A program made the translations under genes and the position numbers. From positions 1,284,976 to 1,314,941 of the forward strand of contig BLXT01002363.1 in NCBI GenBank assembly GCA_019648995.1: a stretch of DNA of 29,966 nucleotides, in the 5' to 3' direction. Within the stretch, counting starts at the first letter, position 1; each line of letters starts with the position of its first letter. The stretch comes from Plakobranchus ocellatus. Its lineage: Eukaryota > Mollusca > Gastropoda > Plakobranchidae. The notes under the pieces are model-generated. The model ran no database searches and had not been told where the DNA came from. It was given only the letters and a program-made list of their open reading frames with translations. This document shows, in pieces, positions 1 to 9,569 of the stretch.

Positions 1-2937
1 AAAAATATTGTAGTAATTAAATGGATGCTACTCCACTCTGCTTACCCAAGTTTCATCTCAGTATTTTAAAATGTAACTGAGCAGTTGCCAAAAGGTGGAC
101 CCCCAAACTGTGTCACGATTTTTACTGCATTTTGAAAAAAAGAATCTAGATCTACAAGTACAAAAGGGGAAAGTCCAATTAAGTATCAGTGAGGTAATAT
201 TCATGCATCTAGTGGAATAGCATGAGTAGATCCATGTAAAAAATATCGGTCTGTGTCTCTTCACTTGGTGGTGAATGTAGATAGGTGACCACTTTTTTGG
301 TGATTTTGTCATCATAGTTATGTTTGAAACTTACTTGGTTAATTTAGACAACAAGGCTTCATCCAAAACTGATTTTTTAGACATAAAGCAGTACTTTTTA
401 TGCCATAACACTCACAAAACCTAACTTTATACATTAATTAAAAAAAAGAACAGATTTGATCAATTAAAGCTCAGATGCCATTATCCAAAATGTTGGTGTG
501 GGGTGATCTTTTTTTGTCCAAAATTTTTAAAAGACATTGTTGCTTTTGGACAAAATTATTTGTAATTTTTTTATAATTGTTGGTAAATTTCGAAAGTTTC
601 CAGCGTTGACTAAAATTGCCTTCATTTCGCCGTTATAATCAAAGTATTGCCATATATGAGTGTTTAATTGGAAATCTTTCCCAGAAAAAGTGATTGAGAA
701 GAGAGATTTTGTTTTTCAGCAGTCCCAAGAAAAATTTTGAGACCAAGCAAATGTTTGCAAAATTAAATGTTTTGTTCTTTTTTCCTTTTCAAGGGCAAAG
801 TCTTTATGGGAAAACATGTTTTTCACACCCTAGTTCTGACTGTTACTGTTCTTGTGAGATTTTAATATGTAAAAAGAAAAAGAATACTTTTTAGTGCATC
901 TGATGAGTTTACTACTACAGTTTTCAAATAGATTTAAATAAGTCTGATTCATTTTCCAACTAAAAAATCTAGCTCTGGTAATCTTTGTTTTAGAAATATA
1001 ATTTATAACCCTATGTGTGTACAATCTATCAAAACTGGTTTCACTTCTTCATAATGTACTATAATAGATAGGCTTTACTATTGGTCTGTTTCAAGTATAG
1101 AGACAACCAAGTTGTATACTTAGAGGCTTTGACAAAGATGGTGTCTCCATCATTCGTGATAAAAGAACAAAATATTTTCAATTTTAAAAGTCCAGAAAGT
1201 ATTTATTTTATGTTAGCTTTAACCCAAACTATACCTTTGTTATAAATAAATATTAAAGTTGATTGGGGCTAATTGAATGGAAATAATATGACACAAAACT
1301 ATCGTTTGTGATGGTGGACAAAGTTTTAATTGTAATGACATGATAGAAATTGCTGTTTGTGTAAAGCAAAATCTATGTGAATAAAATATATCAGTGCCAA
1401 TAGCTCAACAGATATCTCTGAAGTGAAACACAAGCGAAGCGACAATTCTTTATAATGGTTTATTGAGGGGTTTACAGACCTGCCAACAACTGCTGATTTC
1501 AGTAATTTACTGGTGAAATGAGAACTAATTTATTGGGATTTAATGAATTGAGATGGAAAATATTGAAATGCTGCTTTCAAACTATACGCTCTATTTAGCC
1601 TGTTTCTGTGTAAAGTGGCTGAAATCTTAAGGTACTCATGGATCCTGAAATGAGATACATCGTTTTTGTTATCTCTTTTTTTATATTTGATTGCATGGCT
1701 ATTTAATTTGATTGTGATAGCCAGGTATTGTCTTCTTAAGAGCTCACTGTAGTCACTCTTACCAAAATGCTTGATCAAATACTGGAATGAGGGCCTTAAA
1801 CCTCGGAAGCCAACATTTGCCAAGTTGGTAACCCTGGGTACATTTAAAAACCTCTGGAAGCTAAAAGTGTTATTTTTAAAAACAAAATCTTAAATGGCAT
1901 TTTTTTGCAGACTCAGTTACCAACTTTTGACTAAAGAAAATTTCAACACAAAAAGTGCAATTACAGAAAAAAAAATTGACAGATGTACAATGCACATCTG
2001 ATAATTCAACATCAAATGGACCAGGTCACTAATGTCAAATTATGAGGGGGGATTCCCCTCTAGCCATAATATTTATTTATAAATATAATCATTCAACATG
2101 GTCTTTTCCCCTGCTGCCAGCTATGCACACACACATACACCCATGTACATGCGTGGTACTTAGTGGGGGATGCCTGCCACTGCCATCCCCACATGTTGCA
2201 GTGTTAGGTCTAGGCCAATGAGCGTGGGTTTACGAGTATCGTACAACCACACTTTTCCTCTCTTCTAAGCACCCTCACCCCCAAATTTCATTATACATCC
2301 CCCCTGTGACTGAATAGTCTGTATTATTGGGCACATTAATTTGCTTGAGAGGTGGTCAGGCAAAAGCATTTTGGTATCTGAAAACCGGTTGGAAACTGTC
2401 TATTCAAGAGAAATGAGCCTAACAGCATGTAAATTTGAGCAATAATCTTGTAGTAAAAATTAAAATTGGAATTATTTTAAACTTTTTTTAAAGTGTATTG
2501 AATTAAAGGAAATGTCAAATTGAGTGGAGTGCACTGTACTTTTAAGCATTTTATAACATTTATATTAATTACATAACAACCAATGACAATCTGCATCAAA
2601 TTTATATAAAATTAAGATTACCTCCACCAAAGTTCATTCTCAGAGATGCCTCTAAAAAAGAATTTTTAAAAAATTGACACCCAATTGCTTAATAGTTATT
2701 TACTCAGTATCAAAGAAATTTGTCCCTTTACATTTGATCACTGACTATACATTTCAAGACAGGACAGTATTGAGCTGTCAGTTATTTATATAATGGAAAT
2801 TAACTGTTGGCAATACTTTGTAGACAGGCTATAGTATTTATTTCTATGTGTCAATCTGAATTTAAAAAATTGTGCAATGTTGTGTTAACAAAGTGTAATG
2901 AAGTTATGATTTTAAAATTATTTATAATGTTAACCAG
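1..2937. other. Upstream flank of the beta-subunit gene
   Basis: No coding region was recognised. It holds repeat A copy 1 (73-441) and a patch at about 2039-2290 with more G+C and two hairpins. A TATA-like TATAAATA lies near 2079-2086. A promoter and non-coding leader exon may lie here, but no start site can be fixed. An unremarkable 97-codon - strand frame at 1530-1823 has no known match. Confidence 0.5.
73..441 (+). repeat. Dispersed repeat A, copy 1
   Basis: About 370 bp closely matching 19686-20061 in the same orientation, with many substitutions and a few indels. Shared anchors include GCCAAAAGGTGGACCCC, GTGAGGTAATATTCATGC and GATTTTGTCATCATAGTTATG. It has no obvious terminal inverted repeats or poly-A tail. 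The family is not recognised. Confidence 0.8.
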
Positions 2938-2950
2938 GAGCTTCTGAAAA

Positions 2951-3066
2951 ATGTCTGCCAATCCATATGACCCAGTGACCACAACAGATTCCACTCACCT
3001 TGCAGATGATGACTGGGGTCTTAGTTTACCTCCCATCAGATACAAGAACTTTTCTGGCACATCAAG
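2951..3066 (+). CDS. ATP1B: ATPase beta subunit coding exon 1 (cytoplasmic tail)
   Basis: It encodes residues 1-38 plus two bases of codon 39, starting MSANPYDP. The ATG follows GCTTCTGAAAA, with A at -3, a favourable context. The donor is AAG|GTGAGA and the intron phase is 2. This start is chosen because it is the only ATG in an open frame that splices in phase into the membrane-span exon. A possible acceptor (TTAACCAG at 2930-2937) lies 13 nt upstream, so this may be the second transcribed exon, with a non-coding leader exon further left. Confidence 0.85.
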
Positions 3067-6000
3067 GTGAGAACAAAATGTTAATGTTATGGCTTAACTG
3101 ATTTAGAATTTTTTGCTGATGGCATAAATGATCCATATTTTTTATTCTTTTAAAAAAGAAAATTTAAAATTCAAAGGAATCCAAAAAAAACCCTCACCCC
3201 CAAAAAACTCTATTAAATGGCCAATTCCAATGAAAGGTAAGATATATTTTTGTGACGAAATTATTACTGTCACAATTATCATCTATTTTTTAAAACAAAG
3301 CTGGGATTTACATCTTTTATACATGCAGGGAAGGAGCTATTTCTATTTGTTTTATCCAACTTAATGATGAAAATTACCTAGTTTAACACACACCTAGTTT
3401 ATCATCTATTTTTTAAAACAAAGCTGAGATTTACATCTTTTATACAAGCAGGGAAGGAGCTATTTCTATTTGTTTTATCCAACTTAATGATGAAAATTAC
3501 CTAGTTTAACACACACAAAGTTTACAAATCGGGTGCAAATAATTAAAGATAATTAAGAACCACAAAGCAGGGCATCAATTCAAAGGAGACTTTGCTTCTT
3601 GGGCGAATGATGTGAGGTCATGTTCCTCATTAATACTGAACTGATGCTACACATGCTATTTAATGGTATATGTGAAAAAAAAATAGGATTTTTTTTATAT
3701 TTGGAGATCCATCTTTTTTTTATTTTTAAAATTCTTTTTTCTCAGAGTAAATCGGCAAAGTTTCAAATGGTTTGAACTCAATTGTTGGAGGAAATAGCTT
3801 GAAATGTTGTAGCTTTGGGGTATGAAATTAATATGGGTGTTTTTGCATTGCAACCCAAGGATCAGTGTGGCCTTTCCACATTTTTTACAATCAATTGAAA
3901 TAGTCAAATGCGATGATCATAGCTAAAAGGCTATGTCTAAGATAATAATAATAAAAAAAAAGAAAAATAGCCCCAAAGACTTGCACCTCCACCCACCCAC
4001 CCTCTCGAGAAGTGGTAGTGATGGATTGATAGGCCCAAAGTTAGTCACTAAGATAACAATTCTATTTGTTGGGAAGAAAGCTGGTAATGAGTGATGGATT
4101 TTGATTGCATAAACTTTGTTGACTGAAGTCTGTGAGTAAGATGCTCAAATTTATTTCATGTCCCCGAAGTCCCTTGTAGCCACTCAGACCAATAATATGT
4201 ATTGTATATAAAAATTAAGATCACTGATCCACTTTTAGACTTTTTATAATCACAGAGATAGAGGCAACATTAAGAGGACGTATTGTGCCTTCACAGACAA
4301 TGACTAATTTTGTCTTTACCATAAAACAACTAAAATAGCGTAGTTCCTTTAAAAAAAAAGGGGGGGAATTGACTTGTGGAATGTGGACTTAGAGTAAATT
4401 TGTATAATATATCAACAGAACACAACGATTGTAAAGTATTCTAGCCTTTGTGCAAGCTGTTTTTTTTTCTTTATTAATATTAACATCATGTGTATTCTGT
4501 GAATGATTATTTTCTTCTCTTGATCAGGCTCAAGTCAGTGTGCTTGAGAATCAGACAACATCCAAAATGCCTTGGAATTATTTTGTCAACGATAGGAATT
4601 ATAATCCTGTTAGTGGTCATCATATCAGTTGCCTCTAGTGGTGGCAGCAGTGACAGAAAGCCCACCGGCAATGAGCCCAAATGGAAGAAAACTGATAAAG
4701 GTAAACTGGTTAAGGTTTTAGGTGAAGAACTTATAATAGTATTAACAGTGCTAATTTTAAAAGGTTGATTTTCAGTTTCTTTTTGTGTGTCTGTGTGTGT
4801 GTGTGTGTGTTTCACAATAAAGGTATTTAATTGGCTGCGTTAATTCTTTTCTTTCTTTCTTAATTCTCGTTATTTGTCATATGTGTTCTAGCCAGTAAGT
4901 AGAAAGGCAGTGCCACTATATTTTAAAACTTATTGGCATTTTAGTGTCTAGCCCTTAAATGCTGGGTGCTTTTTTTACTAATGAGGTCTTATCTTGTTCC
5001 AATTTTTGTGGATAATGTGATGAAATGTTTACAAATTTGAAATAAAATGTCTCGTGTCACCTCTGAAAAGGGTTTTCAGATCCAAAGCATTGTGAAATAA
5101 TAAGTAATATTATAACTCTAATCTTATGTTGAGGTTGTTTTTTGCAACAATGTGTACTTCAAAAAGAGATTTTTTTTCTTTTTAACAATTTTCAGTGTAC
5201 CTTTAAAATTGATTTTGATGTATGATTGTGAATGACATTGACTAGCAGTCATCATTAAAAAAATATAGACTGTTTCTTTTCAGCCCTAAAAATGTTGGGA
5301 CATGCTGATACCGTTGTCCTACAGACACATTGTGATATATTTTTTTTTTAAAATAAAACATGGATCATGTTGACACTCTTCAAGAGAGTATTATGTACAG
5401 ATGGGTTTAAAATAACATAGACATGAAAGCATAACATAAAAGGATTTATTTACCTGCTGCATATATTTATATATATAAATAATGTAAGAAAACCCTTCAT
5501 TCATTTGTTCATGTTTTTTTCTGGACAAACCTCCATCAGCATCATAAATCTTTTCTGTCTCCTCATACAGGTCTTCAGTTTTATCCTGTGCCAGAAGATG
5601 GAACTATTGTGTTATCATTCAATCCAGAGAAATTTTACCTGTCAGCACAACAGCCCATTGAAAAGCAGTTGAATGAAAGACTAAAACGTAAGATAAAATC
5701 AAATCAAGTATTACCCTCTGTCCTGTTTTGTTAATATGTTTTGAGAAGTACATAACCTCTTTTAATTCATTGACTGGAATTGGAGCTTGCGCAATCATTT
5801 TCAAAACTTAAATAAATATTTTCCCATATTCTTTTCTTTTGCTTTTCCTATTCCTGCTTTCATTTCAGATAAACAGTAAGGGAAAAGATGCACAGGGGGG
5901 GGGGTTACAGAAATGAGAAATTGACTTCTTATATTTGGATCTTTGACAAAAGTCAGGTTATGCCTACAATCAACAACTGCAACTTCCAGAGGGAAAGCCA

Positions 6001-7982
6001 ATAACTAATTGCATTCTTTTAGAGTTATAGCTTACAGCAACTTTCTTTGCCAGTTTTGGAAAGATTAAAACCTTGGTCTAGAATGTACATTCATCAGAAC
6101 ATTGGTTAGTTGAGAAATAACATCATATAATGCTCTTACAGTTCACCATAGTAAGGCAAGTAGCAAAGTAGCTATGTACAGAGCTAGCAGTGATAGCCAC
6201 ATGATTATATAAAAAAAAAATGTTCAAGAGTAAACCATTCCCACATCGCATCTAGATAAGCTTTTGATAAATAGAGAGAATCTTGTTGCAAAAGCTTTTC
6301 ATAGAGAATTCTCTTAATAGCTTTGTGCCATGATCTCACTGTACACATTCAATTTTTTTTTTATTTTCAAGACACTAATGTCACTCTTTTAATTTTTCCA
6401 GCTTATTTGGCGACGTCTCAGATGGACTCGCCCTACACTGAATGCAATGCTACTTACAGCCCACCTGACAAGGTGTGCCGCATCCCATCAAGCTTATTTG
6501 GGGATGAGTGCAGCAAGTTCAAACACTATGGTTATTATGGTGGACAGCCATGTATTCTGATACAGCTTGTTTTGGTAAGTCCTCAGTGCTGAGTGTTTCT
6601 TTTTGTTAAATGTAGGGCACAAAATGAGAGTTTTGTCAAGTAAGTAGCTATAGAAAACAAGGTTTAATATATGCTTTCCCAAGATTTTTAAAAGTATCAA
6701 ACACTGCCAGCCTCTTCCAAAAAATAGTGAAGGCATTTTGATGTGTAAAAAAAAAAAAATGAAGAGTTATGACAACTGTATCTTTATGTAATTTACTCTT
6801 ATTCATGCGACAAAACTTCTAATTTTTTTGTGATATTGAGATTGTCTTTTTTTGTATTTGTGTAGCAGATAAGAAAATTATATTCTTTTCCAATATTTTA
6901 TAAAGCCTTTATGGTTTTCTTGAATTTATGGGTAAAGAAATGCCTAGCTTCCTACAAGGAGGTCATTTGGAATAGCGGAAAGTGTTGAATGCAGAAGGAA
7001 GAAATGTTGGAATAATTAAAATGGTTGGGATCAGAGAAAAAAATGTTTAGATGTTTCAAAATGTTGATATTGTTTCCTCCTGAAGTGATTGGTGCATTGC
7101 AAATGATATATTCCCAAGACCAGGCCAAACGAAATTTTTGAACATTTTATAATTTTGTGATCTCCAAAATAATGAAAACTAATAACACAGATATATTGAT
7201 CCTATACTAAGATTCAAAGGTTTAAAATTATTGGAAAGCCATTTAAAAAAAGATAAAAAAAAACAATTTAATGTAAGTCTTTTTTCTCAAGGGAGAAATC
7301 AGATTTATTAGGTTTGGCCTCAAGACATGTGAAATCTGGGATTTTTTTGCTTGTTTGTTTTTTATTTTGTTCGAAAAAAAAAACAACTCCTGATCAAATG
7401 AATCCAATTCTTTTGTCCCTGGATTGGGGGGAGAAGGGGAAGGAAGTCTTGTTTTTGGACTCAACTCAGGCAATTCTCCATGGTAATTTTGTTTTTGTGC
7501 TATCTTTACTCAAGCTAATAATTTCAGTATCTGCATGAATTTTGATCCAACTAATTTAACAGTTATTTTTGCGTTAATGTTTTCAAAACTTTTTACTGCT
7601 AAATCATTGTTTGTTTTTAGGTGATTTATTTTTTGTTGTTATATTTTTAAGATTACAAAGATGGAGAAAAATAACAAAAAACAGGTGTTTCATTATGATT
7701 AGAAAGTTTTTGTGCATGTTGATAACAAAGCCCAGACTGATCTCGAAATCCAAGACATTGAATTTTCTTCCACTATTATAAAAGCATGCCTGTATTCATC
7801 ACTTAGCCAGATGATGTGAGGATCCAACCAATAACCAAAGATTCACCACTGTGGAATGCACAGCAAGCAGACTCTGGTGCCAAAATGTCATATGATTCCA
7901 ATAATGTCCCAATCACTTGCCATGGCAAAGTAAGGATTTTATTGTTAGTTATATCATCTGTTTTTGAAAAAAAGTTTGATAG

Positions 7983-8042
<60 letters not shown>

Positions 8043-9053
8043 TCTCTCTCTCTTTCTCTCACCCCTCTCCCTCCCTCTTTATCTCTCTCTCTCTCTCACT
8101 TATAATCTTATTTCCCTTCTTTTTTTCTCTCTGTATGATACTTTTTAAAATCTCTATCTTCAAGCAAAATAGATCTATTTAAAAACTTTTGCAATTGGAT
8201 ACATATTTGTAATTTTTTAAAACTTAATTGCAGTGCGTTGTTTCACCATCTTTTTCTACACAACCAGTGTATAGTTTTTGTAAACTGAATTTGAAATGCT
8301 GCACTGAGAAGTTTTTGCACCTTAGAGCACACAGTGTGTCAGCAATTTTTTCTGGTCAGCTAACGTAAAATCCAGTTGACTATAATTTTTAGTGCATTTA
8401 TATTGAATGCATAGCTCATATAGAATATATGAACAAAAAGTATTGAACATAGAAAAAAATGGAAGCTACTTTTTCTCTGCATATCAATTCTGGCCATTAT
8501 ATAAAATTTGTGGAACTCATTGAAGTTATTACCTAAGTATGTTTTAAAATCTTACATGCTTACAATTTTTATGTTCAATTTCCTCTTGAAAATATGTATG
8601 AAATTAGGATAAAATGGCCACTTCCACCAGCCTGTGAAAAAGATCAGTGCTACCCAAGATGCGCAGCTATTTCAGTTATAATGAATGAGATTTGGGGAAT
8701 TTTTTTTTTTTTTTTTATGATTATTATTAATAGGAGACATTTACAAAATTGAGCTTTTTCCCTTTTTCATTCCACAGACTGAATTTGACAACTTACTATT
8801 GAAACCCCATGCTCCCTTCAAGCATTCATTTGAGTACTATCCTAGCAGGGGTTTCTCTGCTCATGTTTACAGGCCTCGAATGGCCAGCCTTCCCCATGTC
8901 ATGCCAGCCGTAATGGTGAGGTTGACCAGCCTGCTGGATCGCAAGCTTGTTCACGTTACCTGTACTGCGTGGGGTCAGCTGTATGATTTCAGTGACAAAC
9001 TGCAAAGTCACAAACTGCTTCAGACTAGCTTTGCTGTTTATATTGACCACTAA
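2951..9053 (+). CDS. ATP1B: Na+/K+-transporting ATPase beta subunit, complete, six coding exons
   Basis: Join 2951-3066, 4528-4700, 5571-5687, 6402-6574, 7807-7929 and 8778-9053: 978 nt, 325 residues, all introns GT-AG. The family is the non-catalytic beta chain that helps the P-type pump alpha chain fold and reach the plasma membrane. Seen: cytoplasmic tail about 1-53, one hydrophobic span about 54-74, then an ectodomain (type II topology). Six ectodomain cysteines at 150, 161, 172, 186, 231 and 296 fit the three family disulfides. Signature stretches are YGYYGGQPCILIQL (about 178-191), ITCHGK (229-234), EYYPSRG (253-259) and VTCTAWG (294-300). NAT at 151-153 is a glycosylation sequon. Oddities: no GRT/SW motif before the membrane, no aromatic residue inside the span, and a first disulfide loop shorter than in vertebrate ATP1B1. 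An H+/K+-ATPase beta or beta-like paralogue is possible. Family sure, exact orthology not. Confidence 0.93.
3067..4527 (+). other. Beta-subunit intron 1
   Basis: A 1461-bp phase-2 intron with GTGAGA and TGATCAG ends. It contains the 123-bp tandem duplication, an A-rich stretch near 3945-3965 and a G run after poly-A near 4360. Nothing else was recognised. Confidence 0.85.
3278..3523 (+). repeat. 123-bp tandem duplication in intron 1
   Basis: Unit 1 is 3278-3400 and unit 2 is 3401-3523. They differ at about five positions, roughly 96% identity. The shared end is CCTAGTTTAACACACAC. High identity and exact head-to-tail arrangement point to a recent local duplication. Confidence 0.95.
4528..4700 (+). 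CDS. ATP1B: ATPase beta subunit coding exon 2 (membrane span)
   Basis: The acceptor is CTTGATCAG|GCTCAAG and the donor AAAG|GTAAAC; the leaving phase is 1. It encodes residues 39-96: a basic juxtamembrane stretch (LKSVCLRIRQ), the hydrophobic span at about 54-74, then a Ser/Gly-rich stalk (SSGGSSD). The span is almost wholly Ile/Leu/Val. Confidence 0.9.
4701..5570 (+). other. Beta-subunit intron 2
   Basis: An 870-bp phase-1 intron with a TG microsatellite at its start and a perfect short palindrome at 5062-5080 (TCTGAAAA, GGG, TTTTCAGA). No gene was seen. Confidence 0.85.
4783..4812. repeat. (TG)n microsatellite in intron 2
   Basis: About 30 bp of TG repeat with one interruption (TGTGTGTCTGTGTG). 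Confidence 0.95.
5571..5687 (+). CDS. ATP1B: ATPase beta subunit coding exon 3
   Basis: The acceptor is CTCATACAG|GTCTTC and the donor AAAAC|GTAAGA; it is entered and left in phase 1. It encodes residues 97-135 (LQFYPVPEDG to NERLK). The junction to the next exon makes codon CCT, giving LKPYL. This recalls the family's Leu-x-Pro-Tyr segment of the proximal ectodomain. Confidence 0.9.
5688..6401 (+). other. Beta-subunit intron 3
   Basis: A 714-bp phase-1 intron. It has a G run near 5895-5904 and nothing else recognisable. Confidence 0.85.
6402..6574 (+). CDS. ATP1B: ATPase beta subunit coding exon 4 (four-cysteine core)
   Basis: The acceptor is TTTTTCCAG|CTTATT and the donor TTTTG|GTAAGT; it leaves in phase 0. 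It encodes residues 136-193 with Cys150, 161, 172 and 186, the sequon at Asn151, and the hallmark YGYYGGQPCILIQL. By family analogy the pairs are 150-161 and 172-186. The 14-residue step between the second pair is close to the 16 of vertebrate ATP1B1. Confidence 0.94.
6575..7806 (+). other. Beta-subunit intron 4
   Basis: A 1232-bp phase-0 intron with a strong GTAAGT donor and a weak acceptor. It is AT-rich with homopolymers. Short open frames at 7243-7538 are low-complexity. Confidence 0.85.
7807..7929 (+). CDS. ATP1B: ATPase beta subunit coding exon 5
   Basis: The acceptor CATCACTTAG|CCAGATG has a weak pyrimidine tract. The donor is GCAAA|GTAAGG, and both phases are 0. It encodes residues 194-234, including ITCHGK with Cys231. 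A second AG four bases on (CCAG|ATGATGTGA) is rejected because it puts a stop after two codons. Confidence 0.9.
7985..8130. repeat. (TC)n microsatellite and pyrimidine tract in intron 5
   Basis: It starts about 55 bases after the intron-5 donor. A pure TC run of over 50 bp is followed by imperfect TC/CCCTC blocks to about 8130. It creates spurious Ser/Leu open frames, which are not listed as genes. Confidence 0.97.
8201..8408 (+). repeat. Dispersed repeat B, copy 1 (beta-subunit intron 5)
   Basis: About 205 bp matching 12717-12933 in the same orientation at roughly 80-85% identity by eye. A shared core is CCAGTGTATAGTTTTTGTAA, followed by CTGAATTTGAAAT; GTTTTTGCACCTTA is another shared stretch. 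No terminal repeats or tail were seen; the family is unknown. Confidence 0.8.
8778..9053 (+). CDS. ATP1B: ATPase beta subunit coding exon 6 (C-terminus)
   Basis: The acceptor is CATTCCACAG|ACTGAA, phase 0, ending at TAA 9051-9053. It encodes residues 235-325: EYYPSRG, the LPHVMPAVMVRL strand, VTCTAWG with Cys296, and the C-terminal FAVYIDH. These line up in order with the last strands of the family's immunoglobulin-like ectodomain. The 65-residue step from Cys231 to Cys296 is close to the 63 of vertebrate ATP1B1. Confidence 0.94.
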   Translation, partial: TEFDNLLLKPHAPFKHSFEYYPSRGFSAHVYRPRMASLPHVMPAVMVRLTSLLDRKLVHVTCTAWGQLYDFSDKLQSHKLLQTSFAVYIDH

Positions 9054-9563
9054 ATCCTAAGGAATGGACTCCTAAGATAAAACTTCTTGTCACAATTTTT
9101 TTTGAAACTGTGCTACCACATAGAAGTAACTATTATCTTCAATTCTAAAACTAAAGGGGAAAAAAATTATACTTGCAGTTTTCATGTCAAGGTTTCAAAT
9201 TTCTAAGGCCACCAGAGAAAATCACTCTCAAGTCAAATTTTGGATATAATTTGTTATATGCATGGTATGTATCCTATTATTTACACTATTATAGAAAAGG
9301 GAAAAAAAACTTTTCCCTCTATTGCAATTCTCTAAAAAGATGTGTTTGGGTACACATTTAAAATTAAAAAGCTATAGTGCAAAAGTGTTAAAAACTCTTG
9401 ACTGATTTAATCTCGTTGCCTCAAATTTTTACATATTTTTGGCTTGAGGGGATAAAGCAAGAAGGCAGGATTTCCGTTTCACATTCTAATTAAAAAAAAA
9501 AAAAGGTTTATATTGATGCACTCAGTCCTTACTCATAAATAATGTCTGTAGATCTTACCTAGT

Positions 9564-9569
9564 AATAAA
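9564..9569 (+). promoter_or_regulatory. First AATAAA downstream of the beta-subunit stop
   Basis: This is the first canonical poly(A) signal after the TAA at 9051-9053. Use here would give a 3' UTR of about 0.5 kb. Later AATAAA hexamers (for example 10703-10708) leave room for longer isoforms. The choice between them is inference. Confidence 0.4.

Larger units (their letters stand above)
7930..8777 (+). other. Beta-subunit intron 5
   Basis: An 848-bp phase-0 intron holding the TC tract (7985-8130), repeat B copy 1 (8201-8408) and a poly-T run near 8700-8716. Confidence 0.85.

Noticed and set aside
1106-1160. Possible third copy of repeat B, inverted (shared GACAAAGATGGTG)
   Set aside because: Only 13 bases match exactly and the flanks align poorly. 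A match this short is expected by chance in 30 kb.
1624-1641. 17 of 18 bases matching 15420-15437 in inverted orientation
   Set aside because: My estimate of chance matches of this quality over both strands is about one, and similarity does not extend on either side.
1530-1823. 97-codon open frame on the - strand
   Set aside because: No recognisable domain, no splice or start support, and it sits in AT-rich flank. Length alone is not enough.
7816-8182. Open frames rich in Ser-Leu
   Set aside because: They run from exon 5 into the TC microsatellite of intron 5 and are an artefact of the dinucleotide repeat.
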